64,000 nucleotides of DNA. Origin: Pseudomonadota bacterium. GTDB taxonomy: Bacteria > Pseudomonadota > Gammaproteobacteria > Acidiferrobacterales > UBA6901. A model generated the notes under the pieces. The model worked only from the letters and a program-made list of their open reading frames with translations. It had not been told where the DNA came from and made no database searches. This document shows, in pieces, positions 8,097-18,871 of the stretch (its first letter is position 1; every line of letters starts with the position of its first letter). The position numbers and the translations under genes are program-made. The DNA is taken from positions 125,515 through 189,514 of the forward strand of contig JAJYEX010000005.1 in the NCBI GenBank assembly GCA_021785515.1, read 5' to 3'.

Positions 8097-9512
8097 TTGA
8101 ACCTGGCGAGATGGCAGGCTGGTGACACGATCGCTGGCCGTTGGCGTGTACATGAGGTTCTGTCTGGCCCCTACGGAGTGGTGTACGTCGTATTTGACGC
8201 TCAGTCTGGCGAGATGCTGGCCGCAAAGGCCTTCTCGGATGTGTTGCAGGGCTGGGACCGGGTTCTGCCGCACCGTATAAAAAAAGAGACATTGCCCTGG
8301 CTCAAACTTCCCGAGCACCAAAACCTGGTCCGGCCGCGATTTGTTCACAGCGTTGACGGCTGTCCGCTGCTTTTCATGGAGTACGTCTGTGGCACGCAAC
8401 TGGGCCAGCTGATCGGGTCGACCAGCCTGACCGATGATCCGGCGACGGTGCTGCGTTTGGCCATACAGCTGTGCGAGGGACTGGAATTTGCGCAATCGAA
8501 CGGCGTCGGAGCGCATCGCGACATCAAGCCGGGCAACTGTCTGATTACGTCTCAGGGGGTTCTCAAGGTTACTGATCCCGGTCTGCTCAGGGCTATAGAC
8601 GACTCGCTGATCGCGACTGCCGGCGATGGACGCAGCAGCGCACGGGCGCGCACGCGCGCAGACATCGCGGCACTTGTCCACGGACGCCAGATGGAAGATG
8701 ACAAGTACGGTGTCGCGGCGGCCGCCTATCTGGCACCGGAACAGTTTACGGCAAGCAAACACGTTGACCAGAGGGCGGACATTTACGGTTTCGGCGTATT
8801 GCTGTTCGAGATGGTTACCGGGAAGCTTCCGTTTGTGGCCCGCAGCTGGGCGGAGTATGAACAGGCACACCGCAACAATGAGCCTCCGCCGCTGCCGGCG
8901 GTCCGGCAGATGTTCAGCGACGTCATCCGCACCTGTCTCTCCAAGGACGCACCGCGGCGCTTTACGGACTTCACGGCCGTACGCCGGCAGCTTGCGCAGC
9001 TGTTGCGATCGCTGACGGGTGACGGCGACGTGCTGCCGCTTGAGGGTGACGAGCTGGAGGCCGAGATCCATGACAATCAGGGGCTCGGGCTTCTGAATTT
9101 CGGCTATCTGCGGGAGGCATTTTCCGCCTTCGAGCGTGCTCTGGAGTTCAGTCCCGATCACCCGGTACTGTGGGCGCACAAAGGCGAGGCGCTGCGCCAG
9201 CTTGGTCAAAGCGAGGAGGCGCTAGTTTGCCATCAGGTCTCGCTTGAGCTCGACGCGAAATGCGTGGCTGCCTGGTACCACCGTGGGCTGGCGCTGCGGG
9301 TTCTCGAGCGCTTCAAGGAGGCGCTCGTTTGCCACGAGCGCGCACTGGAGCTCAACCCCCGTTGCTGGCAGGCATGGATGGACAAAGGCCTTACGCTGGC
9401 CGCTCTCGGCGACCACGGTGCCGAACTCGCCTGCTATGACCGTGTGCGGCAGCTCAATCCGCGGGCCGCGTCGATGCGACGCGGGCCGGGCGCTGCGGCA
9501 CGCCTGACCTGA
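8097..9512 (+). CDS. Ser/Thr protein kinase-like protein with C-terminal TPR repeats
   Basis: The start is TTG at 8097, supported by AGAGGTGA seven bases upstream. Residues 1-300 form a Hanks-type kinase: loop SGPYGVVY (23-30, first Gly lost), Lys44 in AAKAF, catalytic loop HRDIKPGN (140-147), metal motif DPG in place of DFG (160-162), LAPEQ (212-216), and DIYGFGVLLFEMVTGKLPF. Residues from about 305 to 465 contain four or so TPR units with WAHKGEAL-type signatures. No transmembrane segment is evident, so it is probably cytosolic. The intact Lys, HRD, Asn and APE motifs suggest activity. It sits between an acyltransferase and a PilZ gene; the target is unknown. Confidence 0.85.
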   Translation: MNLARWQAGDTIAGRWRVHEVLSGPYGVVYVVFDAQSGEMLAAKAFSDVLQGWDRVLPHRIKKETLPWLKLPEHQNLVRPRFVHSVDGCPLLFMEYVCGTQLGQLIGSTSLTDDPATVLRLAIQLCEGLEFAQSNGVGAHRDIKPGNCLITSQGVLKVTDPGLLRAIDDSLIATAGDGRSSARARTRADIAALVHGRQMEDDKYGVAAAAYLAPEQFTASKHVDQRADIYGFGVLLFEMVTGKLPFVARSWAEYEQAHRNNEPPPLPAVRQMFSDVIRTCLSKDAPRRFTDFTAVRRQLAQLLRSLTGDGDVLPLEGDELEAEIHDNQGLGLLNFGYLREAFSAFERALEFSPDHPVLWAHKGEALRQLGQSEEALVCHQVSLELDAKCVAAWYHRGLALRVLERFKEALVCHERALELNPRCWQAWMDKGLTLAALGDHGAELACYDRVRQLNPRAASMRRGPGAAARLT

Positions 9513-9875
9513 ACCGGCGGAAGCACTCTAGCAGCGTCCTTCAGTCAGTTTGTGGACCAGCCGCTGGACCTTGCCAGACGGAATCTGTCGGGGGCAGGCT
9601 GGGAAGGGTCGCAGAAGGCGCAGCATGACTGCATCGGCCCGCAGGCGGTGAATATGTCCGGGTGGCCGGCCCTGGCCCCGTTTCCATGACGTTTGCCGGA
9701 GGTGTGGAGCGGCAGTTTGCCAACGCAGGCTGATGCGGGTCCGGCCATGCCTTAGGACCATCGCCGACTGTTTCCCTCAAGTGACACGTTCGCGTAATAT
9801 TCCCTAAAAAATAGTGGTTATAGGCACGGATGCCGATCAGCGGTGTGGTTTCATTCCAAATTGCAGGGGGGCGCC
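9513..9875. other. 363-bp intergenic region
   Basis: No gene was found between the kinase-TPR gene and the PilZ gene. The last 80 bases are AT-rich (TAATAT at about 9795, TTATAGG near 9818) and probably hold the PilZ promoter, but no -35/-10 pair stands out. Confidence 0.45.
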
Positions 9876-10199
9876 ATGAGTGATGAACGCCGCGACAACC
9901 CGCGCATGCCGATTGCGCTCGATGTGACGTTGCATTACAGCTCTTTGAGATTGCTTGACTGCCAGACCCGCGATCTGAGTCTTGAAGGTGCTTACGTACA
10001 TACCGGGGGGCAGGCCCTTCCGGAAAGGGCCTCTGTCGACATGGCCCTTGTGCTGTCCGTTGGTGATGAGGTCCGCTACCATAACCTCTGCGCCGAAGTC
10101 GCACGCGTCGACCGCGATGGTGTGGGGGTGATGTTCGTTCAGTGTAACTATGCATCGCGCAAGATGTTGGCAAGCCTGTTGGATACTGGATGGGAGTGA
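9876..10199 (+). CDS. PilZ domain protein
   Basis: This 107-residue protein is almost entirely one PilZ domain. The c-di-GMP binding features are present: RRDNPR near the N-terminus (RxxxR type) and the DLSLEGAYV stretch (DxSxxG). PilZ proteins bind cyclic di-GMP and transmit the signal to a partner. The ATG at 9876 was preferred over one 33 bases earlier because the PilZ arginines then begin at residue 5 and GGGGGG lies just upstream. It is convergent with the large ligase gene. The partner is unknown; the adjacent kinase is one candidate. Confidence 0.85.
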   Translation: MSDERRDNPRMPIALDVTLHYSSLRLLDCQTRDLSLEGAYVHTGGQALPERASVDMALVLSVGDEVRYHNLCAEVARVDRDGVGVMFVQCNYASRKMLASLLDTGWE

Positions 10200-10239
10200 A
10201 GCAGTCTCTCGCTGGACCAAGGGCGTCGCTGATACCGCA

Positions 10240-10260
10240 GTCAGCCGGAACCCGGCTGAC
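10240..10260. terminator. hairpin between convergent pilZ and ligase genes
   Basis: GTCAGCCGG at 10240-10248 and CCGGCTGAC at 10252-10260 form a perfect 9-bp stem with a 3-base loop. It overlaps the last codons of the ligase gene and follows pilZ by 40 bases. There is no T-run on either strand, so termination activity is uncertain. Confidence 0.4.
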
Positions 10261-13162
10261 GGGTGATGGCGTCTGAGGCAAGCAGGTCCGGTTCCCCGGT
10301 CAGTTTTAGAATCTGGTCGCGCACGGCGTCACGCAGTTTCACCGCCGCTTCCCAGCCGCCTGCGGATGCACTGACCGCGGGCGCCACATCAATCTGTACG
10401 TCGCCGCGGCGCGGAAACCACTGATCTCCACGCAGAATCGAGCGGGTTCCGCGGATGGAGATGGGTATCACGGGGCTGCCCGACTCGGTTGCCACGTAAA
10501 ATGCGCCGGTGTGAAAGGGCAGTATACCGGGCATGCGCGTAAGGGTGCCTTCCGGAAAGAACAGGAGGCTTTGCCCCGATCGGACCGCCGCCAGCGCCGC
10601 GTCGGTGCTTTGCACGCCGCCCTGCGGATCGGAGCGTTCCGCGAACAGCGCTCCAATTCGCCGCAGGAACACACCGGACACGAACTGCGAGCGAAGTTCG
10701 CGCTTGGCGATGAACGTCGGGCGTTTTTGCAGCAGCGCCGACAGCACTACGCCGTCGAAGTAGCTCGCATGGTTGGCGGCAAGCACGGCGCCCGATAACG
10801 GAATGTGCTTATGTCCGGTCGTGCGTATCGGAATCCCGGCGCACCGCAAGAACGTCCTGGCCATGCCGTGGACGACGCGCCAGCGCATCCGGCGTACTGG
10901 CAGGATTGCCACCATGATCCATGTGGCCGTACCCAGCACGCAGAGCAGACACCACCAGTACGCGGCGTAGAGCAGCGTTGCCAGCTGCGCACCGGCACGA
11001 CCGGCGCGTTGGCGGATGTTACGGCTATAGAGGCGGACCGCCTGCCACCATATTGGCGGCGCCCGCTCGGTCAGCCGGCCGCTTTCGTACAGTTCGCGGC
11101 ACGCCGCGCGGCGAATCTTGCCGCTGGACGTCTTCAGCACGGTATGCGGTGGGGCGAGCACGACCTCGTCGGCCCCGGCGTCGATCAGGCCGGTTACCAG
11201 CTCCTCGATCTGTTGTCTCAGTGATGCGCGTTGCTGTTCCTCCACAATCCGCGTCTCGGCGACGATGACAAGCCGTTCGGTGCCGCTGGCGCGGTCGTGG
11301 CTACCGAACGCGACTACACAGCCGCGGCGGATTCCTGCCAGCTCGCCGATTGCCTGTTCCACCTCGTGGGGGTAGATGTTGCGTCCGGCGCGGATGATGA
11401 TGTCCTTGCTGCGTCCGGTGAGATAGATGTCACCGGCGACGGTGTAGGCCAGATCCCCGGATTCCAGCCATGTTCCGGAAATCAGCGCGGCGGTTGCGGA
11501 TGGATTGCGCAAGTAGCCGCGGGTGGTGGATGGACCACGGAACTGCAGTCTGCCTTCGTGCCGATCAGCCAGTTCGTGGCCGCCGGGGTCCACGATCCGG
11601 ATCTCGTGACCTGGCAGAGCGTGTCCGCATGCAACAAATTCGAGAGCGGTGACATCATCCTTGTCGGCCGGTGTTGCAAGGCCGTTGTGCACTAGCGCGT
11701 CACGCTGTACGCGGTCGATGATCGGCGTGCGCCCGGGTGGCGGAAAGCTCAGGCCGACCGAGCATTCGGCAAGACCGTACACTGGAGTCATGGTTGCCGG
11801 GCGGAATCCGGTGCGTGCGAAGCGTTCTGTAAAATGGCGTACGGTGTCCGGACTGACCGGCTCGGCCCCGTTGATCGCCATGCGCCACGCGCTCAGGTCC
11901 AGACCTTCGACGTCCGCATCGTCAACTTTGTGCAGACACAGCTCGTAGGCGAAGTTCGGGGCGGCTGACAGCGTTGCGCGATGACGGTGCATCGCCCATA
12001 GCCAGCGTTCGGGGCGGGCGAGAAACCGCTGTGGCGGCATGATGACTGCCAGCACCGCGAAGTAGAGCGACCCCAGCCAGGCCCCGATCAGGCCCATGTC
12101 GTGGTAGAGCGGCAGCCAGCTGACGAATATGTCGGTTGAGTCCACCGCCATGGCCTCGCCGATGGCGCGGATGTTGGCGAGAAGATTGGCGTGGGTCAAT
12201 ACGACGCCCTTGGGATCGCCGGTACTGCCGGACGTGTACTGGACGAGTGCCGTGTCGCCGGCCGTGCAGCTGACCGGCGGCGGGTCACCGGCTTGCGCCG
12301 CAAGGTCGTCTACGGTGGTTACACTCCTGATCGTTCCGACCAGACCGCGTACCAGCCCGGCAATGCGGCGGCCCTCGGCCGTGGTGACCAGGATGCGCGC
12401 CTCGGCGTTTGCCAGGATCCCGGCTTGCCGTCGCAGATGCTCTTCGAGCTGGGCAGGCCGGAATGGCGGATAGATCGGGACCGGAACAGCGCCCGCGTAG
12501 AGGACCGCGAAGAACGTGGTAAAGAATTCGGCACCGGTGGGCAGCATGATTGCCGCGGTCTGGCCGGGTTGCAGCCCACGGCTGCGCAGGCCCCCGGCGA
12601 CGCGTAGCGCGCGCCGGTGCAGTGTGCCGTAGGTGATGATCTCGCCGCTGTCGCCGGCGTCCTCAAGAACGATGTGCGGCCGGTCGGGATGGTTGGCGAC
12701 ATGCCAGTCGAGCACCTCGAGCAGCGTGCGGGCGGCAGCCGGGGTTGCCTGCAGCGGTTCGAGCGCCAAGGTAGTTGGCCGTAGTGTGTGGGCGGACTCT
12801 GGCGCGCCCGACTGCCGTAGGGCGTCCAGCAGCTCCTGCAGGGTCTGCGCCTGCATCAGGACCTGTTCGTCGAGTCGCACCTTGAGGCCGTGTTCCAGGC
12901 GCAACAGCAACTCGGTCCGTCCCAGACTGTCCAGGCCCAGGTCGCGGTCGAGCGTGCTGTCCAGGCCCACGTGCAGTGTGCTGCGGCGATGCGGGTGCAG
13001 GGTAAGGACCAGGTCCCGGGTGATTTCGAGCAGCTGTTGCGCGGCCGCCTTGTTCTGGTCCGCTGTGACCGGATCAGCCTGATGGGGGTCAGAGGGCGAC
13101 ACGGTCGCGCCGCATCCGGGTGCCGCAGGGAAAAGCCGGTTTGCGACCCGCCGTTTTCCCAC
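10241..13162 (-). CDS. ACP / fatty acyl-AMP ligase / PlsC acyltransferase fusion
   Basis: This 973-residue protein joins three activities. Residues about 38-118 are an acyl carrier domain with the phosphopantetheine Ser79 in GLDSLG. Residues about 145-710 are an ANL-superfamily adenylating domain with P-loop YTSGSTGDPKG (309-319), the YGLAE motif and a C-terminal KTSSGKIRR; the overall sequence is closest to long-chain fatty acyl-AMP ligases. After a membrane segment (about 720-750), residues about 780-950 form a PlsC domain with NHASYFDG (HX4D) and FPEGTLTR. The likely scheme is that the fatty acid is adenylated, loaded on the ACP, then passed to a lysolipid. The start is GTG at 13162; a GTG at 13102 is an alternative. 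Confidence 0.88.
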   Translation of the reverse strand: MGKRRVANRLFPAAPGCGATVSPSDPHQADPVTADQNKAAAQQLLEITRDLVLTLHPHRRSTLHVGLDSTLDRDLGLDSLGRTELLLRLEHGLKVRLDEQVLMQAQTLQELLDALRQSGAPESAHTLRPTTLALEPLQATPAAARTLLEVLDWHVANHPDRPHIVLEDAGDSGEIITYGTLHRRALRVAGGLRSRGLQPGQTAAIMLPTGAEFFTTFFAVLYAGAVPVPIYPPFRPAQLEEHLRRQAGILANAEARILVTTAEGRRIAGLVRGLVGTIRSVTTVDDLAAQAGDPPPVSCTAGDTALVQYTSGSTGDPKGVVLTHANLLANIRAIGEAMAVDSTDIFVSWLPLYHDMGLIGAWLGSLYFAVLAVIMPPQRFLARPERWLWAMHRHRATLSAAPNFAYELCLHKVDDADVEGLDLSAWRMAINGAEPVSPDTVRHFTERFARTGFRPATMTPVYGLAECSVGLSFPPPGRTPIIDRVQRDALVHNGLATPADKDDVTALEFVACGHALPGHEIRIVDPGGHELADRHEGRLQFRGPSTTRGYLRNPSATAALISGTWLESGDLAYTVAGDIYLTGRSKDIIIRAGRNIYPHEVEQAIGELAGIRRGCVVAFGSHDRASGTERLVIVAETRIVEEQQRASLRQQIEELVTGLIDAGADEVVLAPPHTVLKTSSGKIRRAACRELYESGRLTERAPPIWWQAVRLYSRNIRQRAGRAGAQLATLLYAAYWWCLLCVLGTATWIMVAILPVRRMRWRVVHGMARTFLRCAGIPIRTTGHKHIPLSGAVLAANHASYFDGVVLSALLQKRPTFIAKRELRSQFVSGVFLRRIGALFAERSDPQGGVQSTDAALAAVRSGQSLLFFPEGTLTRMPGILPFHTGAFYVATESGSPVIPISIRGTRSILRGDQWFPRRGDVQIDVAPAVSASAGGWEAAVKLRDAVRDQILKLTGEPDLLASDAITRQPGSG

Positions 13163-13452
13163 GCAGGCTGGCCGGCGGAATGATCACCTGCATGCCATCC
13201 CGCCCGGTGTCGGGTGCTATGTCCCGCCTGTCCATGTTCCCGTGTCCTCTGCCGCAGGTCTGGGCGGGACCGGCGGCGATCAGCCGCGGCTCCCGTCTAT
13301 GCGTTCCCCGGGCATTGTAAGCCTTCGCCGCGGCTTTCCGGTAGCGCGTGGCCTGCCGCGAGCGGGGTGCAGGCGGTGGTGCGCCCTCGCTCATCGGCAA
13401 ACTGCGGTATGATACGAACACCGTCGATCAGTGAATGGGGTGCGGGTTCATT

Positions 13453-13857
13453 ATGTCCCGGAAAAACGATGTCCCGTCCAGCCACCCTGTGGCGCCGGTC
13501 CGGTTCTTTACGGAGGAGGAGCTGGATGCGCTGGAGCTTGTAGACCCTGATCGGGCCTATCGCATCGCGCGCGCCCAGGCCATGGCGGAGCAATCAGCCA
13601 GACGGGTGGTGCCCGCTGCGCTGCCGGGCGGATCTCCGGATGCAGACAAGGTGCGGGAAGCAGTAGAGGATGTGCGCCAGATCCTTGTCCGTGACGGCGG
13701 CGACATTGAACTCGTGGATATTCGCGGCTCGACGGTACGGGTGCGCATGAAGGGTGCCTGCGTCGGGTGTCCGAATTCCGTGCTTGATCTGAAAAACGTT
13801 GTTCAGAAGGTGGTGCTCGCTGTGCCGGGCGTTGAACGGGTGGAAAACACGTTCTGA
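13453..13857 (+). CDS. NifU C-terminal-domain protein (Fe-S cluster scaffold type)
   Basis: The last 75 residues are a NifU-like domain: VREAVEDVRQILVRDGGDIEL, then GACVGCPNS with the CxxC pair that binds a 4Fe-4S cluster, then VPGVERVENTF. The first 60 residues are a variable, hydrophilic extension. Such proteins store or deliver Fe-S clusters in the cytoplasm. Start: ATG at 13453 (MSRKND) is preferred; an in-frame ATG at 13435 would add six residues. No isc or suf genes are adjacent, so it is probably an accessory carrier. It is convergent with the NlpC/P60 gene. Confidence 0.82.
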   Translation: MSRKNDVPSSHPVAPVRFFTEEELDALELVDPDRAYRIARAQAMAEQSARRVVPAALPGGSPDADKVREAVEDVRQILVRDGGDIELVDIRGSTVRVRMKGACVGCPNSVLDLKNVVQKVVLAVPGVERVENTF

Positions 13858-13947
13858 GTCCGGGGACCGACTGTTGCTGGCCACCGCCGCGGGTGCAACC
13901 CACACGAAAAGCCAGACGGAGAGTGCAGGACGCAGCGTTCGCGTGCC

Positions 13948-14442
13948 TCACTCCCGCATGAACGGAAACCGCCGCACACTGACGAAATGCCGGCGCCAGT
14001 ATGGGTTGAACAGACTGTCTATCCGCACTGGCTGTCCGGTGGTCGGTGCGTGTACGAAGTCGCCGTGTCCGATGTAGATGCCGACGTGTGAAGAGGAGAT
14101 ACCGCGCTCCTTGAAAAAAATCAGATCCCCCGGGCGTATATTACGGATCGATTCCCAGATACCGTCGCGGTGCTGGGCTACGGTGGTCCGCGGCACTTTC
14201 TCCCCGGCCTGTCCATAACAGTAGTAAACCAGTCCGCTGCAGTCGAAACCGCTCGGCGTATCCCCGCCGTAGTGGTACGGTCGTCCGACCATGCGGCGGG
14301 CCACTGCGACGACCCGACGTGCGATGAGGGTCGGGTTGTTCTCGCGAACCGGAGTGGTGGAGCACGCCGCCAGCATAACGCACAGTACCGCCATGAGCAG
14401 GAAGGGGAGTGGTCGGCGCCCGCCGGGCGCAGGCGTGAGCAT
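13948..14442 (-). CDS. NlpC/P60 family lipoprotein (peptidoglycan endopeptidase type)
   Basis: The 164-residue protein has a lipoprotein signal (LAAC, lipidated Cys27) and an NlpC/P60 domain. Catalytic residues visible are Cys68 in GFDCSGLV, His119 in SSHVGIYIG and His131 in FVHAPT. Family members such as E. coli Spr/MepS cut peptide cross-links or stems of peptidoglycan. It lies nine bases downstream of the preceding hypothetical gene on the same strand, and the two are likely co-transcribed. The family and catalytic set are clear; the bond cleaved is inferred. Confidence 0.9.
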   Translation of the reverse strand: MLTPAPGGRRPLPFLLMAVLCVMLAACSTTPVRENNPTLIARRVVAVARRMVGRPYHYGGDTPSGFDCSGLVYYCYGQAGEKVPRTTVAQHRDGIWESIRNIRPGDLIFFKERGISSSHVGIYIGHGDFVHAPTTGQPVRIDSLFNPYWRRHFVSVRRFPFMRE

Positions 14443-14451
14443 GACAGGTCC

Positions 14452-14955
14452 CTACAGGCCGGCCGGGTTGATTCCGGGAAGCGGTTCGCCCGCCTCCCAC
14501 ATCGCGCGGAAGCGGCGTGCCAGCAGCGGGCCGGGCTGAGGTGATGGGCCGGTGGCGGGCTGCTCAAAGTCCGGCAGGTGCAGAACAGTGTGGCTGTCAG
14601 CGAGCACAAACAGCTCGCGCAGGCCTGTGTGATTCTCCCCGACGCGCCGTAGTTCGATGGCGTCGCCGAAGCGCCGTGCGAGCGCAAGCATGCGGGGGTT
14701 GTCTCGACTGAACTGCTGGCTGTCCTCGGTCAGAATGTAGACGCGGTTGCTGTGGTGGCGCGCGATGAGATGTCCAATCGCCTCGGCGACGCGCTGGTTG
14801 TTGAAATAATAGCCGTCGAGTGCTGCCCCGAAGATGGCGACGTCATGCTGCGCGCCTTCGAGCAGTGAGACGATCGCATCCTGGATGCCAGCGCGCGTCT
14901 TGGTGGATGGCGCCGGTGGTTCCATGGTTGCCGGCGGGTCAGCGTTATCGCTCAT
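14452..14955 (-). CDS. conserved hypothetical protein, possible phospholipase-D-like fold
   Basis: This 167-residue cytosolic protein has no signal peptide. The pattern of a regulatory helix, then VAIFGAALDGYYFNN, NRVYILTEDSQQF and ELFVLADSHTVLHLPDF resembles the fold of phospholipase-D-like or DUF7931-type proteins, but no HKD catalytic motif is present. It is probably non-enzymatic. The ATG at 14955 is followed by a Pro-rich linker. It sits between purB and the NlpC/P60 lipoprotein gene on the same strand. Function unknown; the fold suggestion is from memory and low confidence. Confidence 0.7.
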   Translation of the reverse strand: MSDNADPPATMEPPAPSTKTRAGIQDAIVSLLEGAQHDVAIFGAALDGYYFNNQRVAEAIGHLIARHHSNRVYILTEDSQQFSRDNPRMLALARRFGDAIELRRVGENHTGLRELFVLADSHTVLHLPDFEQPATGPSPQPGPLLARRFRAMWEAGEPLPGINPAGL

Positions 14956-15099
14956 GGCTCCAGTGCCGTGATGGGGTCAATGCCCGCGTCGGGGCGTCAT
15001 CCCCTAGATTATAGACCTACGCATCGCTGCGTCCGGGTGATGCACCGTGCCGCACGGCGGACGGCAGACTCCGGCTGGCGCGGCCGCCAGCGGCGAGGG

Positions 15100-17650
<2,551 letters not shown>

Positions 17651-17670
17651 GCGGTTGGGCAGGGCAAGAT

Positions 17671-18117
17671 TCAGGAAACCTCACGCAGGCTATCCAGCGG
17701 ATAGCGCGCGCCGGCAAGAAAATCACTGACGCACAGCTGGACCTGCGGACTGCGATGGCGGGTGGCGCACCTGGTGATTTCGGCCGCGGTCATCCACACG
17801 GTCCGTATGATGCCCGCATCAAGCGGACGGTCCGCGTCATGGCGCAGCAGATCCCCGGTGAATGCGAAGCGCAGGAAGGTCTTGCCGTCTGCGCCGGTTG
17901 GCCACCGGTACACGCCCAACAGGGCCCGTGGTGCAAAATGCCATCCCGTTTCCTCCAGGGTTTCGCGCACGACCGCCTCAACCAGGGTTTCACCGTCTTC
18001 CAGATGACCGGCCGGCTGGTTCAGCATGGCTTTCCCGCCGATCCGCTCCTCGACCAGCAGAAAGCGGTCATCGCGTCGAATGACTGCGGCAACGGTAACA
18101 TGCGGCTTCCACCTCAT
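17671..18117 (-). CDS. nudJ: Nudix hydrolase NudJ
   Basis: The 148-residue protein carries a complete Nudix box: G37, E43, R51-E52, E55-E56 and G58 within [16 protein letters not shown] and the following residues. NudJ hydrolyses thiamine pyrophosphate precursors and nucleoside di- and triphosphates. The call rests on the box, the length (E. coli 153) and position between rluE and mnmA, as in E. coli. Its ATG overlaps the rluE stop (ATGA at 18114-18117), implying translational coupling. Confidence 0.93.
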   Translation of the reverse strand: MRWKPHVTVAAVIRRDDRFLLVEERIGGKAMLNQPAGHLEDGETLVEAVVRETLEETGWHFAPRALLGVYRWPTGADGKTFLRFAFTGDLLRHDADRPLDAGIIRTVWMTAAEITRCATRHRSPQVQLCVSDFLAGARYPLDSLREVS

Positions 18118-18677
18118 GCCGGGACATCATACAGGGGTTGCGGATTTGCATCACGCCACTGGCCGGGTTGCAGGCCGTCCAGATTCCAGGGTCCGATGGC
18201 GAAACGCACCAGGCGCAGCGTGGGGTGGCCGGTAGCCGCCGTCATGCGTCGTACCTGCCGGTTGCGCCCTTCAGTGATGCGGATCTCGAGCCACGATGTG
18301 GGGATCTCGCGCCGCCAGCGTATCGGCGGATTGCGCGGCCACAGCTGCGGTTCGGGTATAACCCGTATCCCGGCCGGCTGGGTCATCCTGCCTTCGATCA
18401 GGATCCCGCTGCGAAGCCGGACCAGGGCCTGTGCGTCCGGAATGCCCTCGACCTGGACCCAGTAGGTTTTCGGCAGCTTGTAGCGTGGGTCGCTAAGCCG
18501 GTGTTGCAGGCTCCCGTTGTCGGTCAGCAGCAGCAGTCCTTCGCTGTCCTTGTCGAGACGGCCGGCCGGATAGATGCCCGGCAGTGCCATGAAATCGGCC
18601 AGGGTCGCGCGGCCTTCGTGGTCCGTGAACTTGGTCAGGACGCCGTAGGGCTTGTTGAAGCAGATCAGTCGAGGCAT
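18114..18677 (-). CDS. rluE: 23S rRNA pseudouridine synthase RluE
   Basis: RluE makes pseudouridine 2457 in 23S rRNA. The 187-residue protein begins [14 protein letters not shown] and has the catalytic Asp in [11 protein letters not shown], plus [12 protein letters not shown], all typical of the RsuA/RluB/E/F family without an S4 domain. The ATG at 18677 is chosen because it opens the conserved fold and a TATAAT box lies 38 bases upstream; longer frames would run through that box. It is first in the rluE-nudJ-mnmA-purB run. Confidence 0.92.
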   Translation of the reverse strand: MPRLICFNKPYGVLTKFTDHEGRATLADFMALPGIYPAGRLDKDSEGLLLLTDNGSLQHRLSDPRYKLPKTYWVQVEGIPDAQALVRLRSGILIEGRMTQPAGIRVIPEPQLWPRNPPIRWRREIPTSWLEIRITEGRNRQVRRMTAATGHPTLRLVRFAIGPWNLDGLQPGQWRDANPQPLYDVPA

Positions 18678-18714
18678 GTCTGGGGCCGGGGGAGGGAAGG
18701 ACTGGACTGGCAAC

Positions 18715-18720
18715 ATTATA
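18715..18720 (-). promoter_or_regulatory. rluE: candidate -10 box of the rluE operon
   Basis: The minus strand reads TATAAT at 18720-18715, a perfect -10, about 38 bases before the rluE start. No good -35 is seen 16-18 bases upstream, so an activator or extended contacts may be needed. Confidence 0.4.
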
Positions 18721-18871
18721 TAACGGACGCTGGTTGCGGCACGATCGCGCACTGGAGGTGGGGCAGCGGATCGTGTCGGCGCTGCTGCTGGAACATTGTC
18801 GACACGCTGCGTAAAATGGCTGGCGACGTGCCCCCCCAAGATCCGTCCTGAACGCTAGAGGCGAGCCGCTA

